Assembly: GCA_009918525.1 (NCBI GenBank)
Contig: RGDT01000004.1
Coordinates: forward strand, 1 to 36,390
Direction of reading: 5' to 3'
Source: Planctomycetia bacterium
GTDB taxonomy: Bacteria > Planctomycetota > Planctomycetia > Gemmatales > Gemmataceae
DNA length: 36,390 nt
Position numbers and translations under genes: made by a program. The notes under the pieces are model-generated. The model saw nothing but the letters and a program-made list of their open reading frames with translations. It made no database searches and had not been told where the DNA came from. This document shows positions 8,824 to 16,433 of this stretch, one piece after another (position 1 is the stretch's first letter; the number at the start of each line of letters is the position of its first letter).

Positions 8824-9492
8824 ATGAAGCTGGCGGCAATCTGGGATATGGACGGCACCTTAGTAGATACGGCCGAGTTACACTTTGCCGCCTGGGTTGA
8901 GGCGTGCCGCGAACTTGCTCGCGACTTCAGTCGGGCCGATTTTGCTGCGACGTTCGGGAAGCGGAATCCCGAGATTCTCAAGATGCTTTTCGGACCTGAG
9001 CGTTTCACCCCGGAGGAGATTGCCGCCATCGGAATCCGCAAGGAAGACCTCTACAAAGCCGAGGCGCGGCGAGGCGTGGAATTATTGCCGGGGGTCGACT
9101 CGCTGATGGACTCGCTGCACCGCCGCGGTTTCGCCCAGGCGGTTGGGACCAGTGCGCCGCGCGGTAACCTCGAACTCATTCTCGAACTCACCGGGATCGG
9201 CAAATACCTCGGGGCGGGCGTGGCTGAACAGGACACGACGCGCGGCAAACCACACCCGGAAGTATTTCTTAACGCCGCACAACGACTCGGGGTCGAGCCG
9301 TCTCGTTGCGTTGTGTTCGAGGATGCGATCTATGGCATTCAGGCCGCCAAGGCTGGCGGGATGAAAGCGGTGGGGATCACGTTTGTGGGTCATCATCCCG
9401 CGGAGGCATTGCGAGCAGCCGGAGCTGATGTGATTGTGCGCTCGCTGGAAGAACTCAACGCCGACGAAGTGATACGTCTGATCGAAGGTTGA
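8824..9492 (+). CDS. HAD-superfamily phosphatase, beta-phosphoglucomutase-like
   Basis: 222 residues, typical of HAD subfamily IA sugar-phosphate phosphatases and phosphoglucomutases. Motif I is WDMDGTLVDT, with nucleophile Asp8 and acid/base Asp10. A helical cap follows (about 15-85). Motif II is VGTSAPRGN, motif III is the Lys in RGKPHPEVF, and motif IV is VVFEDAIYGIQAAKAGGM. Both aspartates of motif I and the acidic pair of motif IV are present, so the enzyme should be active. The substrate cannot be fixed from sequence. AGGAGG lies about 8 bases before the ATG. The next gene starts one base after its stop, so the two are very likely co-transcribed. Confidence 0.9.
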   Translation: MKLAAIWDMDGTLVDTAELHFAAWVEACRELARDFSRADFAATFGKRNPEILKMLFGPERFTPEEIAAIGIRKEDLYKAEARRGVELLPGVDSLMDSLHRRGFAQAVGTSAPRGNLELILELTGIGKYLGAGVAEQDTTRGKPHPEVFLNAAQRLGVEPSRCVVFEDAIYGIQAAKAGGMKAVGITFVGHHPAEALRAAGADVIVRSLEELNADEVIRLIEG

Positions 9493-9493
9493 A

Positions 9494-10690
9494 ATGGGGG
9501 TTGCGATGACGTGCTTTTTGACGCTGTTGTTGGTGACGGGGGCCGACCTGACGTTCTACGTCGAAGTAGCGGCCGGTAAACTCGACCGCATGAACGAACC
9601 GGTCGGGGTGCCTTTGACGCTCCCGACCGGGAAGACGTTCACGGCCAAAGGGACGCTCGACGGCAAAGATGTCGGCCCGGTGGCCGTGGTCGCGCCGCGT
9701 TTGGCGTCCGCCGGCAAGGAGACGGCCGAGGCGTGGTTTGTGTTACCGAAACTGGAGGCGGGTAAGACGGCGAAGGTACAGCTAACGCTCAGCGAGGGGA
9801 CGTCGTCGGGCGATCTGGTCTGGAAGCGCGAAAAAGATATCTCCACGCTGTACAACGGCAAAAGTCCTGTGCTGCGCTACGAGCACGCCGCGCTGGACGA
9901 GACGAAACGCGAGGCGACGTTCAAGGTCTATCACCATGCCTACTCACCGGAAGGGGTGTTGCTGACCAAGGGCGTCGGCGGTCAGTACACGCATCATCGT
10001 GGACTGTTTTACGGTTTCATGAAGACGACCTACGGCAAAGAAACGGTCGATATCTGGCACTGCAAGGGCCAAACGCATCAAGCACACAAGGAGTTTGCCG
10101 AAGAAACGCCGGCAAATCCGGTCATCGGTCGGCATCGAGTCAAGATCGACTGGAACGGCAACGGCGGCAAGACATTCGCGGTCGAGGAACGCGAGTTAGC
10201 GGCATTTCCATTGCCGGGGGGAACGCTGATTGAATTTACGTCGCGATTGACGCCTACCGAGGCGGATGTGAAGTTGGACGGCGACCCACAGCACGCCGGA
10301 TTCCACTTCCGTGCGAGCAACGAGGTCAACGACAAAACCAAGAATGAAACGATCTACATTCGGCCCGACGGCGTCGGCAAGCCTGGCACCGAGACAAACT
10401 GGCCCTCCAACAAGAAACACATCAATTTACCTTGGCTGGCGATGAGCTTTGTCGTTGGCGGTCAACGCTACACGTCGGCTTATCTCGATCTGCCGACGAA
10501 TCCTAAAGAATCGCGATTCAGCGAGCGGACGTACGGACGGTTCGGATCGTACTTCGTGACGACCGTGACGAAAGAAAAGCCCCTGACCGTGCGCTATCGC
10601 GTTTGGCTGCAAAAGGGACAAATGACGCCGGAATCGGTGGCAGCATTGGACAAGGCGTTCGTCGAACCTGTGACGCTCACAGTTAAATAA
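9494..10690 (+). CDS. DUF6807 (PmoA-like) family protein
   Basis: 398 residues. I recognise the planctomycete/Bacteroidetes family once labelled 'methane oxygenase PmoA' and now DUF6807. Its marks are YEHAALDET near the middle, the TKGVGGQYTHHRGLFYGF block with paired His, DIWHCKGQ, and a C-terminal beta-rich part (AGFHFRASNEV, then YTSAYLDLP). The old methane label is not supported, and function is unknown; members often sit beside sugar-metabolism genes. The start is one base after the HAD stop, with GAAGG upstream; a second ATG at 9506 is also possible and would leave a tighter signal peptide (MTCFLTLLLVTGA). The product is probably exported. It may act with the neighbouring phosphatase and hydrolase on carbohydrate. 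Confidence 0.82.
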   Translation: MGVAMTCFLTLLLVTGADLTFYVEVAAGKLDRMNEPVGVPLTLPTGKTFTAKGTLDGKDVGPVAVVAPRLASAGKETAEAWFVLPKLEAGKTAKVQLTLSEGTSSGDLVWKREKDISTLYNGKSPVLRYEHAALDETKREATFKVYHHAYSPEGVLLTKGVGGQYTHHRGLFYGFMKTTYGKETVDIWHCKGQTHQAHKEFAEETPANPVIGRHRVKIDWNGNGGKTFAVEERELAAFPLPGGTLIEFTSRLTPTEADVKLDGDPQHAGFHFRASNEVNDKTKNETIYIRPDGVGKPGTETNWPSNKKHINLPWLAMSFVVGGQRYTSAYLDLPTNPKESRFSERTYGRFGSYFVTTVTKEKPLTVRYRVWLQKGQMTPESVAALDKAFVEPVTLTVK

Positions 10691-10712
10691 AATCAGTTCC
10701 CTGAAGTCTTGC

Positions 10713-10840
10713 GATCAACCGCCAAGACGCCAAGGAAGAACAGAGCCGCGAGCGGTAAGCGAGCGGGGCCATACGCAAAAACCCCGAGCCTACACTTGCG
10801 TTTCCGGCGCTGATGTTTCTTGGTGTGTTGGCGGTTGATC
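10713..10840. repeat. Composite palindromic element (128 bp), copy 1 of the dispersed repeat family
   Basis: The outer arms 10713-10737 and 10816-10840 are inverted copies that match at 22 of 25 positions (GATCAACCGCCAA core). Nested inside is a second imperfect palindrome, 10741-10815, beginning CAGAGCCG and ending CCGGCGCTGATG, with an inner AGCGAGCGGGG...CCCCGAG stem. The inner part matches the repeats at 27016, 32485, 33269 and 34638; the outer arms were seen only here. It fills the gap between the DUF6807 gene and the next hydrolase gene and has no open frame, so it is best read as a MITE- or REP-like element. Confidence 0.7.
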
Positions 10841-10919
10841 TTGTTCATTTTTTTTGAGCCAAAAAACGGAGGCACACCCGTTTCTTTTTACTTGCATTTC
10901 TTTCACGGGGGGAAGGTTT

Positions 10920-12773
10920 ATGCTCGCGATTCTCGTTATGCTCTTCACTGCTGAGGGCGTCTCACCAAGGCAAGCGACACTCGATGTACAAGAACACATC
11001 GAATCGAAATTGCCCAAATTACCGACTTTCGACACTCCCGAACAGTGGGCAAAATACGCCGATCAACTCCGAACGGAAATCCTCGATAAAATCGTGTTTC
11101 GCGGAGAAGCGGCCAAATGGCGCACCTTTGCTTCCAAGCCAGTCTTCGGTGAGACGATGACGGCTGAGGGGTGTACGGTCCAAAAATTGCGATATGAGAT
11201 TCTACCCGGTATGTGGATTCCCGCGTTGCTTTATACACCGCTGAAACCAACGGCGAAAATGCCGGTGATGCTTGCCGTAAACGGTCACGACCGCGATGGA
11301 AAAGCGGCAGACTATAAACAGATTCGGTGTCTGAATCTGGCTCGTCGCGGGTTCATTGTGTTGAACGTCGAGTGGTTTGGTATGGGCCAATTGCGTCAGG
11401 CCGGGAATAATCATGGCTCGCTTAATCAGATTGACTTGTGCGGTTCAAGTGGGTTGGCCCCGTTCTATTTGTCGATGAGCAAGGGCATCGACCTGTTGCT
11501 TACACGTCCGGGGGCTGATCCCGATCGTGTGGCCGTGAGCGGACTATCAGGGGGCGGTTGGCAGACTATCACGATCAGCAGTCTCGACACTCGCGTCACG
11601 TTAGCCAATCCCGTGGCAGGCTATTCTCCCTTTAAGGTAAAAATCCGCGACCACCTCAAAGACCTGGGCGACTCGGAACAAACGCCGTGCGATCTCGGAA
11701 CTTTGGCCGACTATCTACACTTGACCTGTCTGCGTGCCCCGCGTCCAACGCTTCTAACCTATAACGACAAGGACGCCTGCTGCTTCACGGCCGGCTATGC
11801 TCTGCCGCCGCTTCTGGATGCCGCTCGTCCGGTGTACAAGTTGCTTGGGAAACCGGACAATCTGCGTTCGTACGTCAACAGCGATCCTGGAACCCACAAC
11901 TACGGTAAAGACAACCGCCAAGCTTTATATCGTGCCATTGGCGATTATTTCTTCCCCGGCGATAAGGCATTTAGCGCAGACGAAATCGATGTGACGGCTG
12001 ATGTCAAAAAGGCCGAGGCGCTCGAAGTGGAAGTACCCAAGGACAACCTCACCCTCAACGATCTGGCCCTGAAACTAGCAAAAGAATTGCCTCGATCGGG
12101 AGCAACACGCGAGAAAGTGCGCGATGTTCTGCGATTACCGTCTCTCAAGGTGACGAAGATCGGCGAAGGATTCGTACGTTTAAGCGATAAATGGACGGTA
12201 CCAGTCCGTATTACCGAAACGGAAAAATCGACCAAGACTGCCCTGGTTCTCAACGATGCCGGCTTTGGGGCTGACAAGGTAACTGCCAAGCGTTTGGCCT
12301 CGGAAGGTTATCGCGTCGTTGAGATGGATCCGTGGTATTTCGGTGGGAGTAAAACGACCTCCCACGACTATCTATTCGCGCTGCTGCTGGGTTGCGTTGG
12401 CGACCGACCTCTGGGGTTGCAAGTGGCTGAGGTTAACGCTTTGGCGAACTGGGCCAAGGGCAACGTACATGTTGTCGCTGTCGGACCACGAACGTCACTC
12501 ATCGCTTTGGCGGCCTCAGCCGTTGACGAAAAGGCGATTGGCTCAGTCGAAGTTATTGGAAGCCGGGCGACACTCAAGGAAGTGCTTGAAGAAAACCGCG
12601 TCATGCAGCAAGTACCTGAGGTTTTTTGCTTCGGTTTGCTCGAACTAGCCGACATCAAGCAGCTCGTTACGCTCACCGGGCCGAGGCCCGTGACCTTTGT
12701 GGATCCGGGTGAACGGCACACGAAAGAACTCGGAGAGTTAAAGAATTACCGTGTGGGAAAATCGGCGAAGTGA
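10920..12773 (+). CDS. Secreted alpha/beta hydrolase, acetylxylan-esterase-like, with a second hydrolase-like half
   Basis: I start at the ATG at 10920 (618 residues), which gives a signal peptide (MLAILVMLFTAEGVS) and has GGAAGG just upstream; the longer frame from 10854 begins in the preceding AT-rich stretch and is unlikely. The first half is an alpha/beta hydrolase: a VMLAVNGHDRDGK oxyanion strand, nucleophile elbow GLSGGGW, then acid LLTYNDKDACC and His in DPGTHNYG. The second half (about 440-610) again looks like an alpha/beta fold (TALVLNDAGFGADK, VVEMDPWYFGGS, VVAVGPRTSLIALAA) but lacks an obvious catalytic triad. The family resembles planctomycete acetylxylan esterase-like or dienelactone-hydrolase-like proteins. 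Its likely role is esterified polysaccharide breakdown, by inference. Confidence 0.82.
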   Translation: MLAILVMLFTAEGVSPRQATLDVQEHIESKLPKLPTFDTPEQWAKYADQLRTEILDKIVFRGEAAKWRTFASKPVFGETMTAEGCTVQKLRYEILPGMWIPALLYTPLKPTAKMPVMLAVNGHDRDGKAADYKQIRCLNLARRGFIVLNVEWFGMGQLRQAGNNHGSLNQIDLCGSSGLAPFYLSMSKGIDLLLTRPGADPDRVAVSGLSGGGWQTITISSLDTRVTLANPVAGYSPFKVKIRDHLKDLGDSEQTPCDLGTLADYLHLTCLRAPRPTLLTYNDKDACCFTAGYALPPLLDAARPVYKLLGKPDNLRSYVNSDPGTHNYGKDNRQALYRAIGDYFFPGDKAFSADEIDVTADVKKAEALEVEVPKDNLTLNDLALKLAKELPRSGATREKVRDVLRLPSLKVTKIGEGFVRLSDKWTVPVRITETEKSTKTALVLNDAGFGADKVTAKRLASEGYRVVEMDPWYFGGSKTTSHDYLFALLLGCVGDRPLGLQVAEVNALANWAKGNVHVVAVGPRTSLIALAASAVDEKAIGSVEVIGSRATLKEVLEENRVMQQVPEVFCFGLLELADIKQLVTLTGPRPVTFVDPGERHTKELGELKNYRVGKSAK

Positions 12774-12939
12774 GATAAGGCTGGTCAATCAACGCGGCTG
12801 GGGCGCAGCGATTTGCTGCTCCTCAGCTGCATGCCACTTGCTTGAGGAGTGTATTGGAGCAATGCTTCAATGTGCAATCGCCAGGAAGGCGAGAGAACGA
12901 CAAGGAATGTCTGCACTCTCCATTTAGCGAGGTGCGGAA

Positions 12940-13548
12940 ATGAATCAAATTTTGGCCTCTATATTCGTAGCGGTGCTCCTCGTCTGCGGTGTCGAGGCGG
13001 GGCCTTTCGGCTTCGGTAATGGCATTGGAAGTGCAATGTATTATGGGCCTTACACGGGAGGGCACCGCTACAGCTATAACACAGCCTATAGTTATGGTAT
13101 GTCCTTCAACTCGGCTGATAGTTGGCGGCGTGATCCTGTAGCCTACCCGGCAGGCATTCCCTCTTATCATCCCCAAGATCGAGCTATGATCATGCGGGCA
13201 TGGACGGTGCAGCCGCCAATTTCCACTGTTTCCGAGGCTAGTCAGGACACTTCGCCCGCGTCAGCATCTCGCTCCTATGATTCGTCCCGGTTACCCGGTA
13301 CGAATTCAGATGTGCAGCCCATCATACGTGATTCGGCTTTTATTAAAATCTACGCCCCGGACGACGCTGAAGTCTATGTGGAAAATAAACGTTTTTATGG
13401 CAACACTTATTACACTCCGCCTCTAGATGGAGTGATGAAAATCTATAGTGTGCGAGCCAAGTGGTCGCATGGAGGTAAACAGGTGGAGCAATTTCGAGTC
13501 GTAGGTGTGCGCGGAGGTGAGACAGCCGTTCTTACTTTTGGTCAGTGA
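12940..13548 (+). CDS. Secreted TIGR03000-domain protein
   Basis: 202 residues with a signal peptide (MNQILASIFVAVLLVCGVEAG). A Gly/Tyr/Ser-rich low-complexity segment (about 20-75) and a Ser/Pro-rich linker follow. The C-terminal 70 residues (about 133-202) carry the pattern of the planctomycete-specific TIGR03000 domain: AFIKIYAPDDAEVYVENKR, then YYTPPLDGV, then YSVRAKWSHGGK, and a closing RGGETAVLTFGQ strand. The function of the domain is unknown; it is exported and looks like a small beta-sandwich. It converges with the YTV-repeat surface protein, with only 104 bp between them, so both may be envelope components. Confidence 0.82.
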   Translation: MNQILASIFVAVLLVCGVEAGPFGFGNGIGSAMYYGPYTGGHRYSYNTAYSYGMSFNSADSWRRDPVAYPAGIPSYHPQDRAMIMRAWTVQPPISTVSEASQDTSPASASRSYDSSRLPGTNSDVQPIIRDSAFIKIYAPDDAEVYVENKRFYGNTYYTPPLDGVMKIYSVRAKWSHGGKQVEQFRVVGVRGGETAVLTFGQ

Positions 13549-13596
13549 TAATTATTTTACTATGTGAATAAGTATATTAATTCAAATGATTCTTAA

Positions 13597-13634
13597 ATGA
13601 AGTAGGCATTGACCTAAATCAATGCCTACTTCAT
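13597..13634. terminator. Bidirectional terminator hairpin between converging genes
   Basis: A perfect 16-bp inverted repeat (13597-13612 with 13619-13634) with a 6-base loop sits midway between the stop codons of the TIGR03000 gene (+) and the YTV gene (-). The flanks are AT-rich, but neither side has a strict T-run. The position and stem strength still make it the likely end point for both transcripts. Confidence 0.7.
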
Positions 13635-13652
13635 GATCCTTAAGTTTGACTA

Positions 13653-15305
13653 TTAATGACGGCAACCATACTGATTATGTAACCGTGCGAACCATTCTGT
13701 GTGACTCATATAGAGGGAGGAGCACGAAGGTTCGCATATTGCTTCACAAATCGGTACTAGACGGCACTGTTTCGTAACGATTGTGTACGGTACATAGTGG
13801 CACGTCACTCGAGGTACTTGTACACACTTCTCTTCCGGTACATAGTGGCACGTGGTGTAAGGGATTTGGCAAGTGCGCATATCAGTCACATACCGGCAGG
13901 TACGTACTTTAATGGTCTGACACATTTCTTGGGGTACATAGCGGCACGTCGTGTACGGAATCTGACACGTTTTCACTTCGGGAACCGTGTAACATTCGCG
14001 GCGTGTTTCACAACGAACGTTCTCTTTTCGGACGTAATGGCATGTGGTGTAGGGAATCTTGCGGGTTTTCACTTCCGGCACCATGACCGTCTTGCAGCAA
14101 GTCACCATCTTGCAGTGATCTTCTCGAACATAGTGACACGTGGTGTATGGGATCTTTTCGCATTTTTCTTCGCACACCGTGTAGCATTGTTGCCGTGTTT
14201 CCATCCGCGTGTGGCATTCGGGGACTAACTTACATGTGGTGTAGTGGACTTGTCGAACGTGGCACTCGGGAACCAGTTTGCACGTCGTGTACGGCACAGC
14301 GTGGCAGTGTTCCCGTGTCACGTAGCGGCAAGTCCGTAACTTGCGAACTTCTTGACGAGGTACATATACCTGACGGCAAACATGCCGACCGGGGCATTGT
14401 ACGCTGTAGGACACTGTCGGGCCGGGGCAGTAGTAACTCTGGCACGTGCAAGGGTCGAAGTGCCAATTTCCAGGCGTTTGACGGCACTGCTGAATGATAG
14501 GCCCGGGTACGTATTCACTGACCGTTTGCCACGAACCGCAATCGATGACGACATCCCGTTCTTCCCAGATGGGTTCGCAGGTGTAGCTTTTGCGATACGC
14601 CATGTGAGTTTCGGTCACTTGGCGATATGTGGTGTAGGGGACATCAGCCACATGTTGCTCGGTGACGGTACGATATGTCGTGAATTGAACTGGAACCTGA
14701 TAGGTTCGCACCATCGGCTTATGCACCATATAGCGGTGTTCGCGGACGTGCTGCTGAATCACCGGGCGGTAGGTACACCAGTGAACCGGGACTTGATAGG
14801 TTTGTTGCACTGGATTCATCACTGTGTAGCACTCTTCGCGGCAGTGCTGTTGATAAACGGGATGATAGGTGTAGTAAGGGATCGCAACTTGATATTCGCG
14901 AACCATGGGACGCTGTACGGTATAGCAGACCGTCCGAACATGGTTCTCAAACACAGGGTGCATCACAGTGTATCGACGAACTTCGTCGTGTTCCTCAAAC
15001 ACAGGGCGTTGCACTGCGTAGCAGTGTTCGCGCACATGCTGCTCATACACCGGACGGTAGGTGGTGTAGCGGCAAGTTTCATAATGCGTTTGATAGACGG
15101 GACGATAACACGTTTGCGGTACTTCCTCCGTGACGCTTTCGTATCTCACACGGTAGGTAACACTCGGCAAAGTACACTGTTCGAGTGCGGGTGCAGCATA
15201 TACGGGATATGCACACGCTCCGCAGTGTGACGCCGATACTGTGCCACCCGCCAAGACCAGCCCAACGAGGGCGGCGACGAATGTTCGGGAAACAGGAAAC
15301 CTCAT
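13653..15305 (-). CDS. Secreted cysteine-rich YTV-repeat protein (planctomycete cell-surface type)
   Basis: 550 residues with a signal peptide (about 1-26, ending VSASH). Residues 51-242 are twelve gap-free 16-residue units with consensus .RPV...H.....YT., including YRPVYEQHVREHCYAV and MHPVFENHVRTVCYTV. A linker (243-336) holds Gly/Pro/Cys-rich sequence. Residues 337-512 return to units of 16 or 32 residues, most opening IPYTTCHYV, and are very rich in cysteine; I count about 47 Cys in the whole protein. YTV-domain proteins are known from detergent-insoluble cell-wall fractions of planctomycetes, so a disulfide-linked surface layer is the likely role. The start has GGAG upstream. Confidence 0.9.
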   Translation of the reverse strand: MRFPVSRTFVAALVGLVLAGGTVSASHCGACAYPVYAAPALEQCTLPSVTYRVRYESVTEEVPQTCYRPVYQTHYETCRYTTYRPVYEQHVREHCYAVQRPVFEEHDEVRRYTVMHPVFENHVRTVCYTVQRPMVREYQVAIPYYTYHPVYQQHCREECYTVMNPVQQTYQVPVHWCTYRPVIQQHVREHRYMVHKPMVRTYQVPVQFTTYRTVTEQHVADVPYTTYRQVTETHMAYRKSYTCEPIWEERDVVIDCGSWQTVSEYVPGPIIQQCRQTPGNWHFDPCTCQSYYCPGPTVSYSVQCPGRHVCRQVYVPRQEVRKLRTCRYVTREHCHAVPYTTCKLVPECHVRQVHYTTCKLVPECHTRMETRQQCYTVCEEKCEKIPYTTCHYVREDHCKMVTCCKTVMVPEVKTRKIPYTTCHYVRKENVRCETRRECYTVPEVKTCQIPYTTCRYVPQEMCQTIKVRTCRYVTDMRTCQIPYTTCHYVPEEKCVQVPRVTCHYVPYTIVTKQCRLVPICEAICEPSCSSLYMSHTEWFARLHNQYGCRH

Positions 15306-16003
15306 GGTGCTGGCTCCAGGAATTCAGGACGTGGGGAACATCGCATCCATTTTTCCCGATTGCTTCGGCTGGGTAAATCTCGCAATTTAGCAAATAATCG
15401 GAAGTGGAAAAGAATGCGTCGATATTTACAATTTAGCCGACAAAAACGGCAAGAGTGTCATATTGCATCATGGAACGATTAGGCAAATAATAGCGAATAA
15501 TTAATTGAAATAGGTTGTCGCGATTGTCGCTGTTCGACGAATCCTGCAAATTGATATTAATTTGTAGTATTTCTCTATTTAGAAATAACCGTATGAATCC
15601 TTGCTTTATCCTCAGGTATCGTGAATATTCAACGGCGTTAACTCTGTGGTTGTGGATCGTTTTTCACCGACGACGGGAATGCCCGGTGGTCGCTTAACAT
15701 TGCATAATCAATCAAACCTTGACACGCTGGTGTAACGAACGGAGGGGATTCTCGTCGTCCATCTCAGCCCGGTGTCGATAACATAGTCGAAGTGCGTTGC
15801 TGATCAGTCTTGACACGGAAATCTCAACGCTGGCGGATGAATTGAAAGAGCGACCGAAGGAGTCGGAAAATTTTTTTCTTAAGATAGTGGCCGACGTGCT
15901 ACTTCCCCTCTAATGTGGTGTTAGTTCTTGTACCGCCGAATCGCTTCTCGGGAATCGTGTCTCTCCACGGGGGATTCGGTTGGACAAGTTCTAGGAGTAT
16001 CCC
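15306..16003. other. Long AT-rich gene-free interval between divergent genes
   Basis: About 700 bases separate the YTV gene (-) from the lysine-rich protein gene (+). The part from about 15380 to 15620 is clearly richer in A and T than the surroundings and holds small inverted repeats such as CAAATT...AATTTG near 15548-15565. At 15862-15877 a weak CCGA...TCGG hairpin runs into AAAATTTTTTT. I find no convincing open frame; a 60-codon frame at 15515-15697 has no ribosome site and no protein character. The interval most likely holds the promoters of both flanking genes, and room remains for an unrecognised small RNA. Confidence 0.5.
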
Positions 16004-16348
16004 ATGCAACGGTTCATCAAAGCGACCCTGGCCTGCCTCGTTCTCGTTGGTTTCCTCGCCGCTGGCGAGTACACTGGCCTCGTCACCGCCGTGACGAAGG
16101 ACACTGTTACCGTGTTGGTCAAGAAGAAGGGCGAGAAGAAGGCCGAAGAAAAGGTTCTGAAGCACAAGGGCCCGAAGATTCTCAAGGGCAAGGATGAGTT
16201 GAAGGTCGAAGACGTAACCAAGGCCATCGAAGAGTCCAAGGGCAAGGTCAAGGGCGTTGCCGCCAAGTTGACGACCGAGGGCGAAGGCGATGCTGAAATC
16301 GTCGTCAAGATCGAAGTTGGTGGTGGCAAGAAGAAGAAGGACAACTAA
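16004..16348 (+). CDS. Small secreted lysine-rich protein, unknown function
   Basis: 114 residues with a signal peptide (MQRFIKATLACLVLVGFLAAG) and a start supported by AGGAG 6 bases upstream. The mature part opens with a beta-hairpin-like EYTGLVTAVTKDTVTVLVK, then becomes strongly basic: about 24 of the 114 residues are lysine, many in KKK or KGK runs, and the tail is GGGKKKKDN. The start resembles small OB-like or DUF5666-like secreted proteins, but I cannot assign a family. A poly-lysine exported protein could bind acidic polysaccharide, nucleic acid or the cell wall; that is inference. It is a single gene closed by its own terminator. Confidence 0.78.
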   Translation: MQRFIKATLACLVLVGFLAAGEYTGLVTAVTKDTVTVLVKKKGEKKAEEKVLKHKGPKILKGKDELKVEDVTKAIEESKGKVKGVAAKLTTEGEGDAEIVVKIEVGGGKKKKDN

Positions 16349-16382
16349 TTTCCCTCCCCCTTAGGGGTCGGAGATTTTCCGC

Positions 16383-16417
16383 AGGCTCGGCGTTATCGCC
16401 GGGCCTGTTCTCGTTTT
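16383..16417 (+). terminator. Terminator after the lysine-rich protein gene
   Basis: A 10-bp stem with one G-T pair (16383-16392 with 16397-16406) and a TTAT loop is followed by GTTCTCGTTTT. It lies 35 bases past the stop codon and just before the ribosome site of the next gene, so it separates the two transcription units. Confidence 0.65.
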
Positions 16418-16433
16418 CAGAGGTGCATCAGTC

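Noticed and set aside
9494-10690. Methane monooxygenase subunit (PmoA)
   Set aside because: The 'PmoA' name for this family is a legacy label; the protein is not an integral membrane copper oxygenase and no pmoB or pmoC is present.
12790-12830. GCAGC...GCTGC short hairpin after the hydrolase gene
   Set aside because: Only a 5-bp stem with no T-run; not strong enough to call as a terminator.
13840-14240. Regular 96-bp spaced similar segments that could suggest a CRISPR array
   Set aside because: The segments are codons of the IPYTTC-type repeats of the YTV gene on the minus strand; the copies are diverged and the spacers are themselves coding repeats.
14352-15230. A 292-codon open frame on the plus strand
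   Set aside because: It is antisense to the YTV gene; its openness follows from the biased codons of the repeats, and it has no ribosome site or recognisable protein pattern.
15515-15697. Possible 60-codon gene in the AT-rich gap
   Set aside because: No ribosome site, no signal peptide or domain pattern, and codon use unlike the neighbouring genes.
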